Assembly: GCA_911728435.2 (NCBI GenBank)
Contig: OU452205.1
Span: forward strand, 13,956,260-14,020,259
DNA: 64,000 nucleotides
Reading direction: 5' to 3'
Source of the DNA: Apoderus coryli
Lineage: Eukaryota; Arthropoda; Insecta; Coleoptera; Attelabidae
Shown here: piece after piece, positions 45,811 to 57,493 of the stretch
Layout of the letters: each line of letters begins with the position of its first letter
Position numbering within the stretch: the stretch's first letter is position 1
Notes under the pieces: model-generated
The model's database searches: none
Told to the model about the DNA's origin: nothing
Seen by the model: the letters and a program-made list of their open reading frames with translations, nothing else
Program-made: the position numbers and the translations under genes

Positions 45811-46084
45811 ATTTAAATGAAATTTGGCTCGTTTGGTCTCGTTCTTCTAATTTAAAATAAGGTACGAAACAGTCGGTCACATCTCTAATCATCATTGGAA
45901 GAAAACCACAAAAAGTCCGTTATGTATTTCGCGCAGGAATATCTTTTTTAACTTTTTCAGAATTCCTTTCTTGTCAAATCGATGTCTACTAAATCTTCCA
46001 CTTTAGCCCGCGATAAACGGAAATTCAAATAAGATCAACGTGATTGATTTTTAGACGAATTATTCGCAAATATTCTTGGTATGT

Positions 46085-46423
46085 GGAAAAATGAAGCAAC
46101 ATATGAAACAATAAAAGGGATAAAAATGTTGTAGTTTAGTTGCTTTCTCTCAAGACAGAGTATCGGAACTAAATTACAGTTAATAGCGAACATTTTTTTT
46201 GTCAATAATTTTTATTAAGTTGCTGCCTAACGCCACTGAACGTAATAATTTTGAGATATTTGCCTTAATTAAAAAAAAAACCGTTACTTACAAAAAAACT
46301 TTTGCACCTTGAATCTTGGAAACAATGCATTTCCGGATGTATGTTTCTGGCAACTTTCTTTCATAAAATGACCTGAGAAATCACTCAGCAATATTGACTG
46401 AGTCTTTTTGAAGCACCCTGTAT
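46085..46423 (-). repeat. Transposon-end repeat R3, copy 2
   Basis: Reverse complement of 32977-33396. Its outer end is GAAGCACCCTGTA at 46423, followed by TA. Confidence 0.75.
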
Positions 46424-46559
46424 ATATGTTGAAACCATTTTCTTCTTAACACTAGCCAGACATGTTTCAGATCAAACGTTCATCTTCAGTGGCTTAAGGA
46501 CCCTTATGTATATAATTACATTACACGTGAGAAAGTGGTAGCTAAGATTTGAACACCTA

Positions 46560-47653
46560 TACAGGGTGTCCCAAAAAACAATCCTTACCCTTTGGGGGAA
46601 GAATCTATACGACCCAAAATAAGACAAAAATCACTTATGTCAAAATTTCGAAAAATGTCTCCTTATGAAATTATGACCATTTTCAATATTGAAATTAGAC
46701 AAATCTTTCACTTGGAATTAATAATTTAAATCTGGTCATCCTTGATAAAAACAGATTCATGCAAAGAGAAAATCTGCATCCTTATCATCTAAAGCCGATT
46801 CAAGAATTGCATCGTGGGTATAGTGATTTGCCCTTATGATTTTGTAGATTTTTTATTAAATTGCCTGGACGCAAATGAAGACAATTTTAAACAAGTACTG
46901 TGGAGTGATGAAGCCCATTTTAACCAGCAAGGAGTGTTCAATCAGCACAACTTGCATTGTTGGAATTACGAAAATCAGCACCAAATTAGAGAATCACATA
47001 AGCAACCACGCTGGAGCTTAAATGTGTGAATTTGTCTGTTGGGAAATAGGATAATAGAACCATAGCTATGCCAATTTTTGCGATACAGCGGCCAAATATT
47101 GTGTTTCAACATGATGGTGCACCTTCCCGTTATTCTCGAAATGTTTGAGAGATATTAGACCGACGTTTTCCCAAACCAATGGATTGATCGTGGAGGACCT
47201 ATTTCTTGGCCTCTTAGGTCCCCGAATGTCAACCCAATAGACTTTTGGCTTCGAAGTTCTCTGAAAAATACGGTTTACCATAGCCTACCTAACAGTGAAG
47301 ATGATCTTATTGTTCGCATTTATGGAGCTTTAGCACAAATTACAAACGAAGCAATAGGCCGTGTAGAAAACAATTTTATTCGCCGTTTGTACGCATGCAT
47401 TGAACAAAGCGGTGAGGATTTCGAACACTTGCCTTTGTAAATTGAAATGTTTTTGTTTTATTATGGGTTAATAAATAATTTGAATTTGAACATTTGATTT
47501 TATTTTCGAAAATTACTTCATTTTAATATTCAAAATGGTCATAATTTCATAAGGAGACATTTTTCGAAATTTTGACATAAATGATTTTCGTCTTATTTTT
47601 ACTCGTAGATTCTACACCCAAAGGGTGGGGAATGTTTTTTGGGACACCCTGTA
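46560..47653 (+). mobile_element. Tc1/mariner-type element with both ends, 1094 bp
   Basis: Left end TACAGGGTGTCCCAAAAAAC (46560) and right end GTTTTTTGGGACACCCTGTA (to 47653), flanked by TA on both sides (46558-46559, 47654-47655). The arms match for about 130 bases, through TTTCGAAAAATGTCTCCTTA and ATGGTCATAATTTCATAAGG. Confidence 0.95.
46758..47440 (+). pseudogene. IS630-Tc1-mariner transposase without its N-terminus
   Basis: Starts at RENLHPYHLKPIQELH (linker before the catalytic core), then FLLNCLDANEDNFKQVLWSD-EAHF (first Asp), VFNQHNLHCWNYENQHQ, after a gap RPNIVFQHDGAPSRYSRNV (second Asp), a stop and a shift, then PISWPLRSPNVNPIDFWLRS (third Asp), NTVYHSLPNSEDDLIVRIYG, and the tail RRLYACIEQSGEDFEHLPL-stop at 47440. 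All three catalytic residues remain, but both helix-turn-helix regions are gone. The stop after YSRNV and at least three shifts disable it. This deletion is the opposite of the one in the long-arm elements. Confidence 0.9.
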
Positions 47654-49224
47654 TATATTTGTAAATGTGTAAATGAGTAATACATATCTTAAGATATAAT
47701 GTACATTCTTATATAAAAAAACCTTACCATTTTGGTGGAAAAAGTTAAGTTAATTGTTAATTAAAATTAATTCAAAACATTACTAATAATAATATTAATT
47801 AAATGCTAAATGTGATTATTGTTTTTGATTTCTTTTTCCTCTTTATCATTTTTTTAAATTATGAAATTTTAAATAACTTGTTATAAATCGAAGGAAATAA
47901 AGACAGGGCATGAAGGTAGTTGTGTATGTAAGACTAGAGGTCAGCGCTTCACTCTGTAGTATATGTCAGGAAAAGTAAAAAATATGAATAAGGATTTTGA
48001 GCAGTTTTTAAATGACATACTTGAATGCATATATTGTATTCGTTGAAGACTGAAATATTATTGGTTGATCTGGTAAAATTACAATATGCCATACATACTC
48101 ACTTAGCAAATATAAGATTGCCTATAGAGTCTTATTTGTTTACGTTTGCTTCTTCTTCTTCTTTTTTGTAATTCTTTGATTGTTCATTTTTTAACCGCAG
48201 GTATATTCTATGTATATTCTTAATTTTGACATTTTTTATTAATCATTTATGTTTTTATTATATGTAAATTAAATTATTTCATGATTTTGTGCAAGTATAT
48301 AAAGTAACCTCTTCTAATTTTTTTAAAGTGCGTTTTTGTGAGGTGCAATTTTATAATATTTCATTATTTTGTATTTAATATAACTCGATTCAAATCCAGT
48401 GTGTAAATATCAGTGGTATACAGTCAATATTTGCTAAACGATTAAAAGGCAATTTATGCCGACACAGTTTCTGTTGACAGAAATCTAATAATGGACGTGT
48501 TTGAGATGTGTATTTTTTGGATTTGTTGTGGGATAATATTTCAAATACATCACGTGCGCATAGACAAATAATATTTATTAGTCTTTGAATTTCAATGATT
48601 TTTTGATAAAGTAATCAAAAAATGGGAGAAATTCAAATTAAATTGAAAGGTTTACGCTAAAATCGAAAATGATTGCAACAAATTTGAATTTTTCATAACT
48701 AAAATTTGGGTTAGAGTAAAATTTCCAAATAAGATTTACCTACTTATTATTAACATAATTATATATATTTTTTTATCCAACTACATAATGCTTCGTTAAC
48801 ATAAATGACGCCAGTTGTAAAAAATGTTTTCAACCTGACTGCCTATGTCATCTTTTTATATTTATTATTATTGCTATATTTGAAACAATATGAAACAGAA
48901 GTACACAATGCATAATAACATTTTCATTGTTGAATATTAATTTTTACTTATTGAAATTGCTGCTGTTGTTTATTTGCGTTAGTAAAAAAAAAATAGGTGA
49001 CCTTGTCACAGAATACCAGGATCTTCATTTAAATATTTTATTTTTTTAAGCCATAATTTTACAAAGGCTTCTGTAATTTTCATTAATTATTCCAGAAGTC
49101 ATACGAGGGCTATTTGCGAATGCATCATCATCAGGAGATGCTCCAACTTGTTGGAAATGCAAATCCAGCATAAGGTTTCCATCTTCATCGATCCCGTTTT
49201 CTAGCGACTGAATGAATAGAGACC
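47654..49224. other. No gene seen
   Basis: Very AT-rich. A pyrimidine run CTTCTTCTTCTTC lies at 48152. The minus frame at 49046-49285 (SFKNISLTDNRSYG, LMLDLHFQQVGASPDDD) overlaps the LINE relic that follows and is not assigned. Confidence 0.4.
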
Positions 49225-49547
49225 CATAGGACCGATTATCTGTGAGGCTGATGTTCTTGAAAGATTGGCACCTATTTTGACGCATTTAGTAAACCATTGT
49301 TTTCTTCATGGAATTTTTCCTTATACGTTGAAGCTAGCCAGGGTTGTGCCAGTTTTCAAGAAAGGTTCTTAAGGGTGTGAAAATTTTTAGGCAAATTTCA
49401 GTTCTGTCTGTTTTCTGGAAGATCCTCAAGAATTTTACGATTTTTGCTTCGTGAATAAATATAATATACTTGGCAGAAATCAGTTTGGCTTTAGGAGAGG
49501 AATATCTACACAAAATGCGATTGTTCAATTCGTTGATAGCGTGTAAT
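49225..49547 (+). pseudogene. LINE reverse transcriptase relic, short
   Basis: Broken plus frames read DVLERLAPILTHLVNHCFLH, GIFPYTLKLARVVPVFKKGS (the block just before RT fingers), then pieces of ISVLSVFWKILKNF and NQFGFRRGISTQNAIVQFVD (Q-F-G-F-R-x-G-x-S-T). It ends before motif A. Similar in position to the 5.2 kb RT relic, but the residues differ, suggesting another LINE family. Confidence 0.75.
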
Positions 49548-49585
49548 AGTTCCCACTAGTTGCCTAGCAACTAGTGGGAAATATT
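49545..49585. repeat. Perfect 14-bp palindrome with 3-base loop
   Basis: TTCCCACTAGTTGC (49550-49563), loop CTA, GCAACTAGTGGGAA (49567-49580). Extending outward gives four more pairs after one mismatch. It sits exactly at the end of the RT relic. Confidence 0.9.
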
Positions 49586-49761
49586 ATTAGGCACGGATAA
49601 CATTTCCTGGTAATGCCAAAAGAAGCGTCAGGCATGAAAAATCACCATAGCAACGCCGACAATACAAAGTTAGGTATTTATAATTAATAATAATTATAAT
49701 TAAGTATTTCGCTAATTTCAAAACACAAAAACAGTGATACTGAATATAGTTTAACACCACC

Positions 49762-49848
49762 TAGACACTTTAATACTTCTATCTTATCGAAACTTACCGC
49801 TGTTGCCGTAAGCCTAAATACGATAAGTTAGAAGTATTAAAGTGTCTA
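49762..49848. repeat. 87-nt hairpin with 28-bp arms
   Basis: TAGACACTTTAATACTTCTA with TCTTATCG (49762-49789) pairs with 49821-49848 with one mismatch. The 31-base loop contains a weaker inner stem (CTTAC ... GTAAG). It is the size of a miniature foldback element or of a miRNA-like precursor; no evidence for expression. Confidence 0.85.
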
Positions 49849-49855
49849 TTATGAT

Positions 49856-50354
49856 ATGGCCATAAAAAATAAAATTATTATTCCTGAAAACTGGAGAAAA
49901 AAGCTCATCACTAAAGCTGTCGAAAATGTTAAACGAAAGCTTGTCGAATTGTCACAGAAAGAAGATGATGTTGAAGACGTTATGTCGCTTGGATCAGTAA
50001 TGGAGACTTGGGCCTCTGAACTAGATCCAAATGGATTTGAGGATCCTGTGCGTCCCCCTGAGGCTGGAAGCTATATATCCTGGTGCAATTTAAAATTTCA
50101 GAAAAAACAAAAAACAAACTTTATTACGTTGCGCTAGTCCAAGTGATAAAAATAAAGATTTTGAGGTCCAATTTCACAGAAAGCACACAAAAATAGCCAA
50201 CAAATTTGTTTTATCGAAAGTTCCCGATATTGAATTAGTTCACGAGAGCGACATTAAAATGATCTTACCAAAACCCAAGCAGCATGGCAGAACCAAGAGA
50301 CAAGTGGATTTGATTTCATTTGAAATTAGTTTCAGCAGCATTCAAGTTCGTTAA
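49856..50354 (+). pseudogene. Unrecognised two-part coding relic
   Basis: ATG at 49856 opens 93 codons: ENWRKKLITKAVENVKRKLV, EDDVEDVMSLGSVMETWASE, LDPNGFEDPVRPPEAGSYIS. An A-rich run near 50105 causes a shift; in the next frame LLRCASPSDKNKDFEVQFHR, KHTKIANKFVLSKVPDIELV, DIKMILPKPKQHGRTKRQVD continue to a stop at 50354. Together they would be about 165 residues, polar and charged, clearly more protein-like than the surroundings. No domain is recognised. It may be the 3' end of a transposon-encoded or captured gene; the 28-bp-arm hairpin lies 8 bases upstream of the ATG. Confidence 0.5.
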
Positions 50355-51473
50355 ATAAAGTTAAATCTAAAATTTTGATAATGTTTAATTTGTTTTGATA
50401 TTTAATATTCCGTTTACGACGCTGTTTGTTTTTACATTTTATTTATAATCTTCTTCGTTTTTGTGTTTATAGTGAATAATTATGCACTATTTTTATGATT
50501 TTTTATGTCATTTCAGTCTATTCCACCACTGTTCCACAGTGAAACAAAAACATGTGTTTTTTATAAAATTCCTCTTAACTTTAATGTCATACTTGGGCCC
50601 ATGTTTGCTATTTCACTATTTAGATAAATGTATAGGTAACTAAAACTTTTAATAAAACTGATTTTATGATGTCTCATACAGTTTCGGTCACCAAAAATGA
50701 AAAAATTTATTCATTGGGGAACACTCTCCCCTACCTACCTGTTACTGCTAGAATTTACCCATCTAATACTTTTTGTGAAAAAAAAATTAAATTTGATGAA
50801 TTTTTCAATTTTCCTACAAGTTTCAACTACGTTTATGGATAATGTATCTTCCTCCGTTATTTTTCTAATATCAAAAAATTGTGATTGATTTTGGAATTCC
50901 AATATTCAAACAAAAACCATAATGACTATGTTACGATCGACTTATTTTAAACAAAGGATAGGTAACTAATAACCACTCAAGCGTGCAAGCTTGATATTTC
51001 TTCTTTTTCTTCATTTTTCATCTTTTTACTATATACTTGTGTTTATATATTTTTTATTTTTGGAATATAATCTAGTTGTCTTTTTCTTGTACCTACAATT
51101 ATTTATGTTTCGTTTTTCCTTGTCATAAAATAATTTCAACTGGACAAAGTTAAACTATTTATAGTTATTGTTTCTTCAGCGACGTTTTACAATGTTTCGT
51201 TGGTATATAAATAAGCATTTAAAACAGGTCATATTTCAGAAATTTAAAATGTACATCATAAACTTCTAACGTCAATAACAGTGGATAGAGGTTACCAAAC
51301 TGGTTTAAAATATGCCAATATTAGTACCCTATATAAGATTTTATTGGACAAAATTTTATAATTCAAACACACAGTTTTTGCCAATTTCTCATCTCTGTAA
51401 GGTTCACTGTTAAAACAGAATAGTAAATTTACGTAAAATATAACTGTAATTTTTATTCAACCATTCCCTCACG
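50355..51473. other. No gene seen
   Basis: Very AT-rich, no supported frame. Confidence 0.5.
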
Positions 51474-51740
51474 TAATTTTCCACCTTGACTGTACAACTA
51501 CAATATTAGTCGAAATATTACAATTTAAAATTACGCCACATTTAGTGTAAAAATACAATATCAAGTTAAAATTACAAATTAAGGTTACACTTAATTTGGG
51601 ATACAATTACACAACATCGTAAAATTACAAATGAAAATTACGCTGCATGTCATGTAAAAATACACTAATAACCTTAAAATTACAACATAAAAGTACGCTT
51701 AGTCACGTGTACTTTTACACAATCGCTGTCTAAATAATAC
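51474..51740. repeat. Degenerate ~54-bp minisatellite
   Basis: TTAC/ATAC anchors recur with the spacing pattern 13-22-19 bases. Units: 51522-51575, 51576-51628, 51629-51683, 51684-51740, plus a weaker one at 51474-51521. Each unit has the form AAAATTAC ... GTAAAAATAC ... TTAAAATTAC. Units are diverged. Confidence 0.65.
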
Positions 51741-52477
51741 CGTATTTTTGCGGTAAGGCCCGGAAATGTACAATGATCGTAAAACAATAGTGGAATTTAT
51801 TTAACATTTTGAGTGTTCTTACATAAAAAATGGGGGAAAAATACCATTTTTGTACGTAATTATACGTAATTTTTTGTACTTTCATGAATATTTATGTGAA
51901 TTTACTGAAATTTTACCTGCATATTTCATTATACTTACCGTATTTGAAAAACATTTTTAGGTGATCTATGTACCCAGATAGTTTCTGTAGACCTGAAAAA
52001 TAGTCCTTACTGAAACGGAGTCAGATCTTTTGTGTGTGAAATGAAAGTCAACACTACGAAATAAATTTAATAATCGCTTTATGCGTCAATAGTAAAACCA
52101 GACATGTTTCAAGGCTCCAAGCCTCATCAGTGGTTATTACAACATCAACTATTATATGACAAAGAGGAATATGTTAAAGTCTAGAAACAAGAAAGCACTG
52201 TTATACCAAACGATATACCTACTTAGTAGTATAAAGTATAACTCACCATTTCATGTAAAAAAATGCATTAAAATATTAAAGTTAAAAACAACTTTTTAAT
52301 ATATAAACCACAATTTTATATTTGGTTTAAAGAGTGGCGAAAAACTCAATAAATGCATGTTAATTTTTTACCGTATATGTTGAATATAAACACAGAATTA
52401 CTAGTTTTCACGATTTTTAATATTTAATGAAAATATAAATGCTATAAACATGCTAAACTAAAAACTAAAATTTCTTG
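51741..52477. other. No gene seen
   Basis: AT-rich. CCAGACATGTTTCAAGGCTC at 52101 belongs to a short dispersed motif also found near 46461 and 56936. Confidence 0.5.
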
Positions 52478-53040
52478 CCATATTTTCCTAATAATAGGTA
52501 CCTATCTAACAAACAAACACGTAAATTCAGTCTTAGAAGTTTCTTACATTAGGCTGGAAAACATATCAAATGCGAATTTTAACAAATGTACTAGAAATGT
52601 TATACAAAAAAATACAATTAAAAATTAAGGAAGAAATAATTTACATAATTTTTCAACTTTCTCAAGGTTTAGGAAGTTACAATTTAAAATTTATTGATTT
52701 TGAGCTGCCATATTTTCCTAATGTTATGGATCTACTAAGTATATTATACTTTACAAACAAAAACGTAAATATTCAGTCTTAGAAGTTTCTTACATTAGGC
52801 ACGAAAACATATACAATGCGAATTTTAACAAATGCACTAGAAATGTTATACAAAAAAAATTCATTTTAAAATTAAGGAAGAAATCATTTAACACAATTTT
52901 TTAACATTTTCCAGATTTAGGTTAGAATTTAAAATTTGTTGATCTTGAGCTACCGTATTTGGCTAATAATAGGTAGCAACTATACTATACTTAACAAACC
53001 AAAACGTAAATTCAGTCTTAGAAGTTTCTTAAATTACAAA
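52478..53040. repeat. Tandem repeat, 230-245 bp unit, 2.4 copies
   Basis: Units start at 52478, 52708 and 52953 with CCATATTTTCCTAAT or CCGTATTTGGCTAAT. Shared blocks: ATTCAGTCTTAGAAGTTTCT, AATGCGAATTTTAACAAATG, CACTAGAAATGTTATAC, TTAAAATTAAGGAAGAAAT. The 70-codon frame at 52570-52782 falls in the repeat and is not a gene. Confidence 0.9.
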
Positions 53041-54599
53041 AAAAAAAATCAATTAAAATGCCTTTAAACATGCATTGCATAGGTTTTATAAACACTAACC
53101 TGGTAAGTATAGTTTCGCCGGGCGCAAATAAAATTCTATCTGGGTGTATTTCTATGTAGATATTGATGGTACCTAATCATATTTTTTAACAGTATTAGAC
53201 TTTATCCTACAACATGAACAAATCATTTTTACTTACCTCGTGACTATAAGCACAGCTAATGTATGTAGACGCGCTTATTATTAGAGCCTCAAAAGAAAGC
53301 CATTCACTATTTCTCTGCAACCGTACACACCGCTAATATTTTGTTAACTTTTTAGGCACCAGCTTATTGTATTTAAGTTGTGTTTTAGGTTTATTAAATC
53401 AGTTGTTAAATAATAAATGTGCATTGTTTGTTTGATAACGCTGAATTGTAAAGGGTACCTAAATGGCTGCAGTATACTTGCATGTCGCTGCTATTGCGCT
53501 ATAAGGATGTTTTTACGAAAGTGTCGTAAAATTATTAGGAGCCACGGCGGAGTACTAAAAGTAATGCGTAGATTTGCAGGGAAAATCGAAAATTTTCGAT
53601 ACGCTTTGAATGCACACAAATTATATCGTAAAAACACATTTCGGTAATGCGTTTTTACGATATTACTAAGCAAAAATACGTAATCTGGGTAAATTATCGG
53701 TAATATTCGCGAATTTTTAAGATTAATATTACATAAAAAAACATGTATGTTTACTACAAACCTTACGTATTTCTCACCCAATTTTTAACAGTGTTATTAA
53801 TCATTTTATAAGAAGTCTTTTTATTTGTGAGTCATTTTATATGTAATTTTAGTAAATTTTTGGACGACTCGACTGTGTGGAGAAGCGATTTTGTCTTTTT
53901 TTTTTTTCATTTTCCTAACTTTAAAACACATCATTTAAATGCCTTTCCAATATCTTAAATATCTGGACTCAACGTATGATAGATGTATTTAAAATGTCGC
54001 TGTGTGATACACGTTAGATAAAATAAAGAAACATGCTTTCAGCATTTAGATACATTTTATGATGTATGTGACTATCAACTAAAACATTGCATAATTTTAA
54101 TCAGGGATTAGGTATTTTTCAAGTATTAAAATATACTTTACTTTGATATAGCACAGTGGATAAAATATGTAACAAATCTTTTATCTTAATATTTGACATT
54201 CTTTTTTAATATGGTAATTTTTAATGCGGAAAACCTTTAACACTAAGCATCGATAAAGCATAATGTACATATTAAAAAAATCTATTCAATATGCAGTAGT
54301 GTTGTATGCATAATTAAATCTGGCAACGATCTGTATAGCATTAACTGCGATCCATGACAAGTGTATTTGCATATTCAAACAATACATATTACAATTTTTT
54401 TCGCTGCATATCGATTATGTTTTATTAATCTGTTGTAATGCCCCTAACTTTTATTATGTATGCTTTAAAAATAAAACCATCGATAAATTTGAAATATTTT
54501 AATATGGACAATAACTAGGTACCCTAGAAAATATATTCCGAATAAAAAAAAACACCTTATACCTCATCAAGGGCGGATTTATTGGAGGGTTATCGGGGT
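53041..54599. other. No gene seen; a strong hairpin at 53623-53663
   Basis: ATATCGTAAAAACACATT pairs with AATGCGTTTTTACGATAT (one mismatch) around a loop near TCGG. Just upstream ATCGAAAATTTTCGAT (53585-53600) is a perfect 16-base palindrome. The small frames here are chance. Confidence 0.6.
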
Positions 54600-54811
54600 T
54601 ATTACCTCCCCCCACTTACTCGTTTTAGTTGTTACAAAGGTGGGTAGGTGCCAACGTTTTTATTAAAAAATTTAATATTTTTAAAACTATTTTAGATATT
54701 TAAATGAAATTTGGCAGGTTTGGATAGATAATTTAGATACTTGTTTTCTTACAGGCATTCTACCCCTTGCTGTCATACTCAAAGCCAGTGCCCGTCGCCC
54801 GATTCGCCCGT
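54600..54811 (+). repeat. Dispersed repeat, uninterrupted copy of the one at 44.4-45.8 kb
   Basis: GTTACAAAGGTGGGTAGGTG, then TTTTAGATATTTAAATGAAA and TTTGGCAGGTTTGG match the left and right flanks of the LINE at 44597-45810, here without any insert. Confidence 0.75.
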
Positions 54812-55146
54812 AATAATAATAATAATTTATTTCCAAAAAGAAAATTTACATGTACGAGTACATAATTTTATGCTATGTGTTCTTTACGAAAATAAAATGA
54901 AAATCCACTGAAAACCGTTAAAACGGTTTGTGCGTGAATAAGTTTCATATCTATTTCTCGCAATCAAACAACAGCACAACAATTAATCGAAAAAATTAGA
55001 AAATAACTTATTATTCGTTTCAAAACAATAAAAAATGTGTATACTCCAACAATTAATACATTTAAAAAACTTCCCTTATATTTAATAGAACTCAAAAATG
55101 TTAACACATTTAAAACCATAGCTTGATTATTTTTTTTATATTTATA
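54812..55146 (-). repeat. LINE 3' end without coding sequence
   Basis: TAATAATAATAATAATTTAT at 54812 is, on the minus strand, the (ATT)n tail typical of the LINEs here; the adjoining AT-rich 0.3 kb could be its 3' untranslated region. No pol motif is present before the next transposon begins. Confidence 0.35.
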
Positions 55147-57291
55147 TACAGGGTGACCAGAAAAAGGAGGTCAATCCGTTAACCACAGATTCCTTGAGCA
55201 AAAATAATATGAGTTTTAAAATGTAATTTTTCATTTTAGCCCTCCATGTTTGATATACAGGGCGTCAAAGTTGAAAATTTAAAACCAATATTTTTAAATA
55301 ATTCTAGTATTCATTGAGATATTGGATCAAATTTACTGTGTTGCTTCGGCATAAAAAGCTACTTCTTTCCAAAAAACAACACAAAAAACAATTTCTTAAT
55401 AGCGAAAATACGGGATATTCAATACCCATTGACCCCCCCAATTTTTTATTACGTACGCCAATGACTTTTAAACTAAGTTTTTATAGGTTACTATGTATTT
55501 TTGATTATTTTTTAACTCTTATAAAATTTGGATAAAATCATTTGTTTTTGAGATATTTTGAAAAGTATTGGCTCTTGTTTGATGCCTCAGCGGCTCTGGC
55601 TAATCTTATAATGTTGAAATATCAAGCCACTCTGGTGTTACCTTGGATACCTACTTAAGCAATGTTTTCTTGTTGTGAAATTAGTTGTCACCATTTGTGT
55701 AGGGTTTAAAGGTTAATATTTTTAATTATCGGTAATTTTGTAAGTAAACACAACGAAAATGGATCGTATACGAAACAATGTTATAATTTTTTGCGGAAAT
55801 GACGGATATGGTTTTAATCATGGATAAGATTTAAGACATTTCTTGATTGATTATGATCAGTAAAATTGTATTTTTGTTTATTTAATAGGAAAATGTAGCT
55901 CTAACGCTAGTTTAGCCGCTAGGCGGTACGCAGAAAAGTTCCCTAATCGAAATCATCCAAAACGAAGGTATTTTTCAAATTTGGTTAGGCGACTAAGGCA
56001 CAGTGGAAGTTTTAGGAAAGACCGTAGACACATCATCAAGTAAACTTTAAAGGCAACGTGTGAGTTGATGTCGTGGATAATTTCTTTTTGGGTCCTGTAA
56101 TTTTACCAGGGAATTTGTCTGGTGATTCATTTTTAGCATTTCTTCAAAACATACTGCCCGATTTACTTGACGATTTGCCTCTCTTAATTAGACAAAACAT
56201 TTGGTTTCAACTTGATGGTGCACCAGCACATTTTGCTAGGAATGGAAGGAGATACTTACATGAAAACTTTCTGTAACGCTGGATTGGGCGAAGCCAAGAT
56301 GCTTTTGTTAAATGGCCACCCCGATACCCACATCTTGTCCCTTGGACTATTCAGTCTGGGGTTGCATGAAAGATTTTGTTTATATGGTTCCGATTTTGAG
56401 TGAAAATAATTTAATAGAGAGAATCTTAAAAGCTGGGGAAGACTTTAGTTTTTCTTTACTAAAAAGAGCTCGCATATGCATTGACAGTTCATTAGACTGG
56501 TATTTTTTCTAATGTTTATTTAGTTACTTTTTCATGTTTTTAAAATAAAATGTTTAAATAATTAATATTTGACTATGATTTTCAAATTAAGTTAAAAATA
56601 ATAAACAATTTCGTGTTCGTAGTGTTTAGTTTTATTACCTTTTCGAAAACTGTACTTAATTTGATGCACGGTAATGGTAATTTGAGTGATTTAGTAGTGA
56701 AAATACCGTGAGCCGCGTAGACAACAAGAGCCAATACTTTTCAAAATATCTCAAAAACAAATGATTTTATCCAAATTTTATAAGAGTTAAAAAATAATCA
56801 AAAATACATAGTAACCTATAAAAACTTATTTTAAAGAAGTAGTCCATTCTGAAGTGGAGTGAATGTATTGTAATAGGAAATAAAAGTCTGACTCCACAAA
56901 ATCAATTTAATACGTTACACTCAATGTGTTACATCCAAACATGTTTCGAAGCTCTAAAAACTTAGTTTAAAAGTCATTGGCGTACGTAATAAAAAATTGG
57001 GGGGTCAATGGGTACTGAACATCCCGTATTTTGGCTATTAAGAAATTGTTTTTTGTGTTGTTTTTTTGAAAGAAGTAGCTCTTTATGCTGAAGCAACACA
57101 GTAAATTTGAATCCAATATCTCAATGAATACTAGAATTATTTAAAAATATTGGTTTTAAATTTTCAACTTTGACGCCCTGTATATCGAACATGGAGGGCT
57201 AAAATGAAAAATGACATCTTAAAACTCATATTATTTTTGCTCAAGGAATCTGTGGTTAACGGATTGACCTCCTTTTTCCGGACACCCTGTA
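55147..57291. mobile_element. Long-arm Tc1/mariner-type transposon, 2145 bp
   Basis: Ends TACAGGGTGACCAGAAAAAG (55147) and CTTTTTCCGGACACCCTGTA (to 57291), with TA on both sides. The arms match for about 430 bases: 55147-55585 against 56715-57291. Landmarks include GGTCAATCCGTTAACCACAG, CGCCAATGACTTTTAAACT and CAAAATATCTCAAAAACAAA. The right arm carries about 130 extra bases (56836-56968) containing the dispersed motif ACATGTTTCGAAGC. Confidence 0.95.
55886..56512 (+). pseudogene. Tc1/mariner transposase with first catalytic block deleted
   Basis: The first part, NASLAARRYAEKFPNRNHPK, RRYFSNLVRRLRHSGSFRKD, is the N-terminal helix-turn-helix and ends at a stop at 56043. From 56073 DNFFLGPVILPGNLSGDSF, LIRQNIWFQLDGAPAHFARN (second Asp), a TAA, WPPRYPHL, a shift, then PLDYSVWGCMKDFVYM (third Asp) and the tail ARICIDSSLDWYFF-stop. 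The second helix-turn-helix and the WSDEA block with the first Asp are gone. The N-terminal motif is close to that of the 8.5 kb element (YPNRRHP). Confidence 0.85.
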
Positions 57292-57493
57292 TATTACATA
57301 TATATACCCTATTCCCAATAATTTGTAGATATGTCGACCTCTGTACTTTAGTTTTGTAAGCTTTTGTTGTCCGTGTTTGTGTATTTTTCTTGTGTCTTGT
57401 TTCGTACATGTGTGTTATATAAGTCAAGTTGTATCTGTTTTTATATTGGTATGTTAATATTTTCAGTACGTAAATTTGATTAATATCTAGAAT

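Noticed and set aside
57164..57427. 87-codon minus ORF near 57.3 kb
   Set aside because: Most of it is the right arm of the long-arm transposon read as protein.
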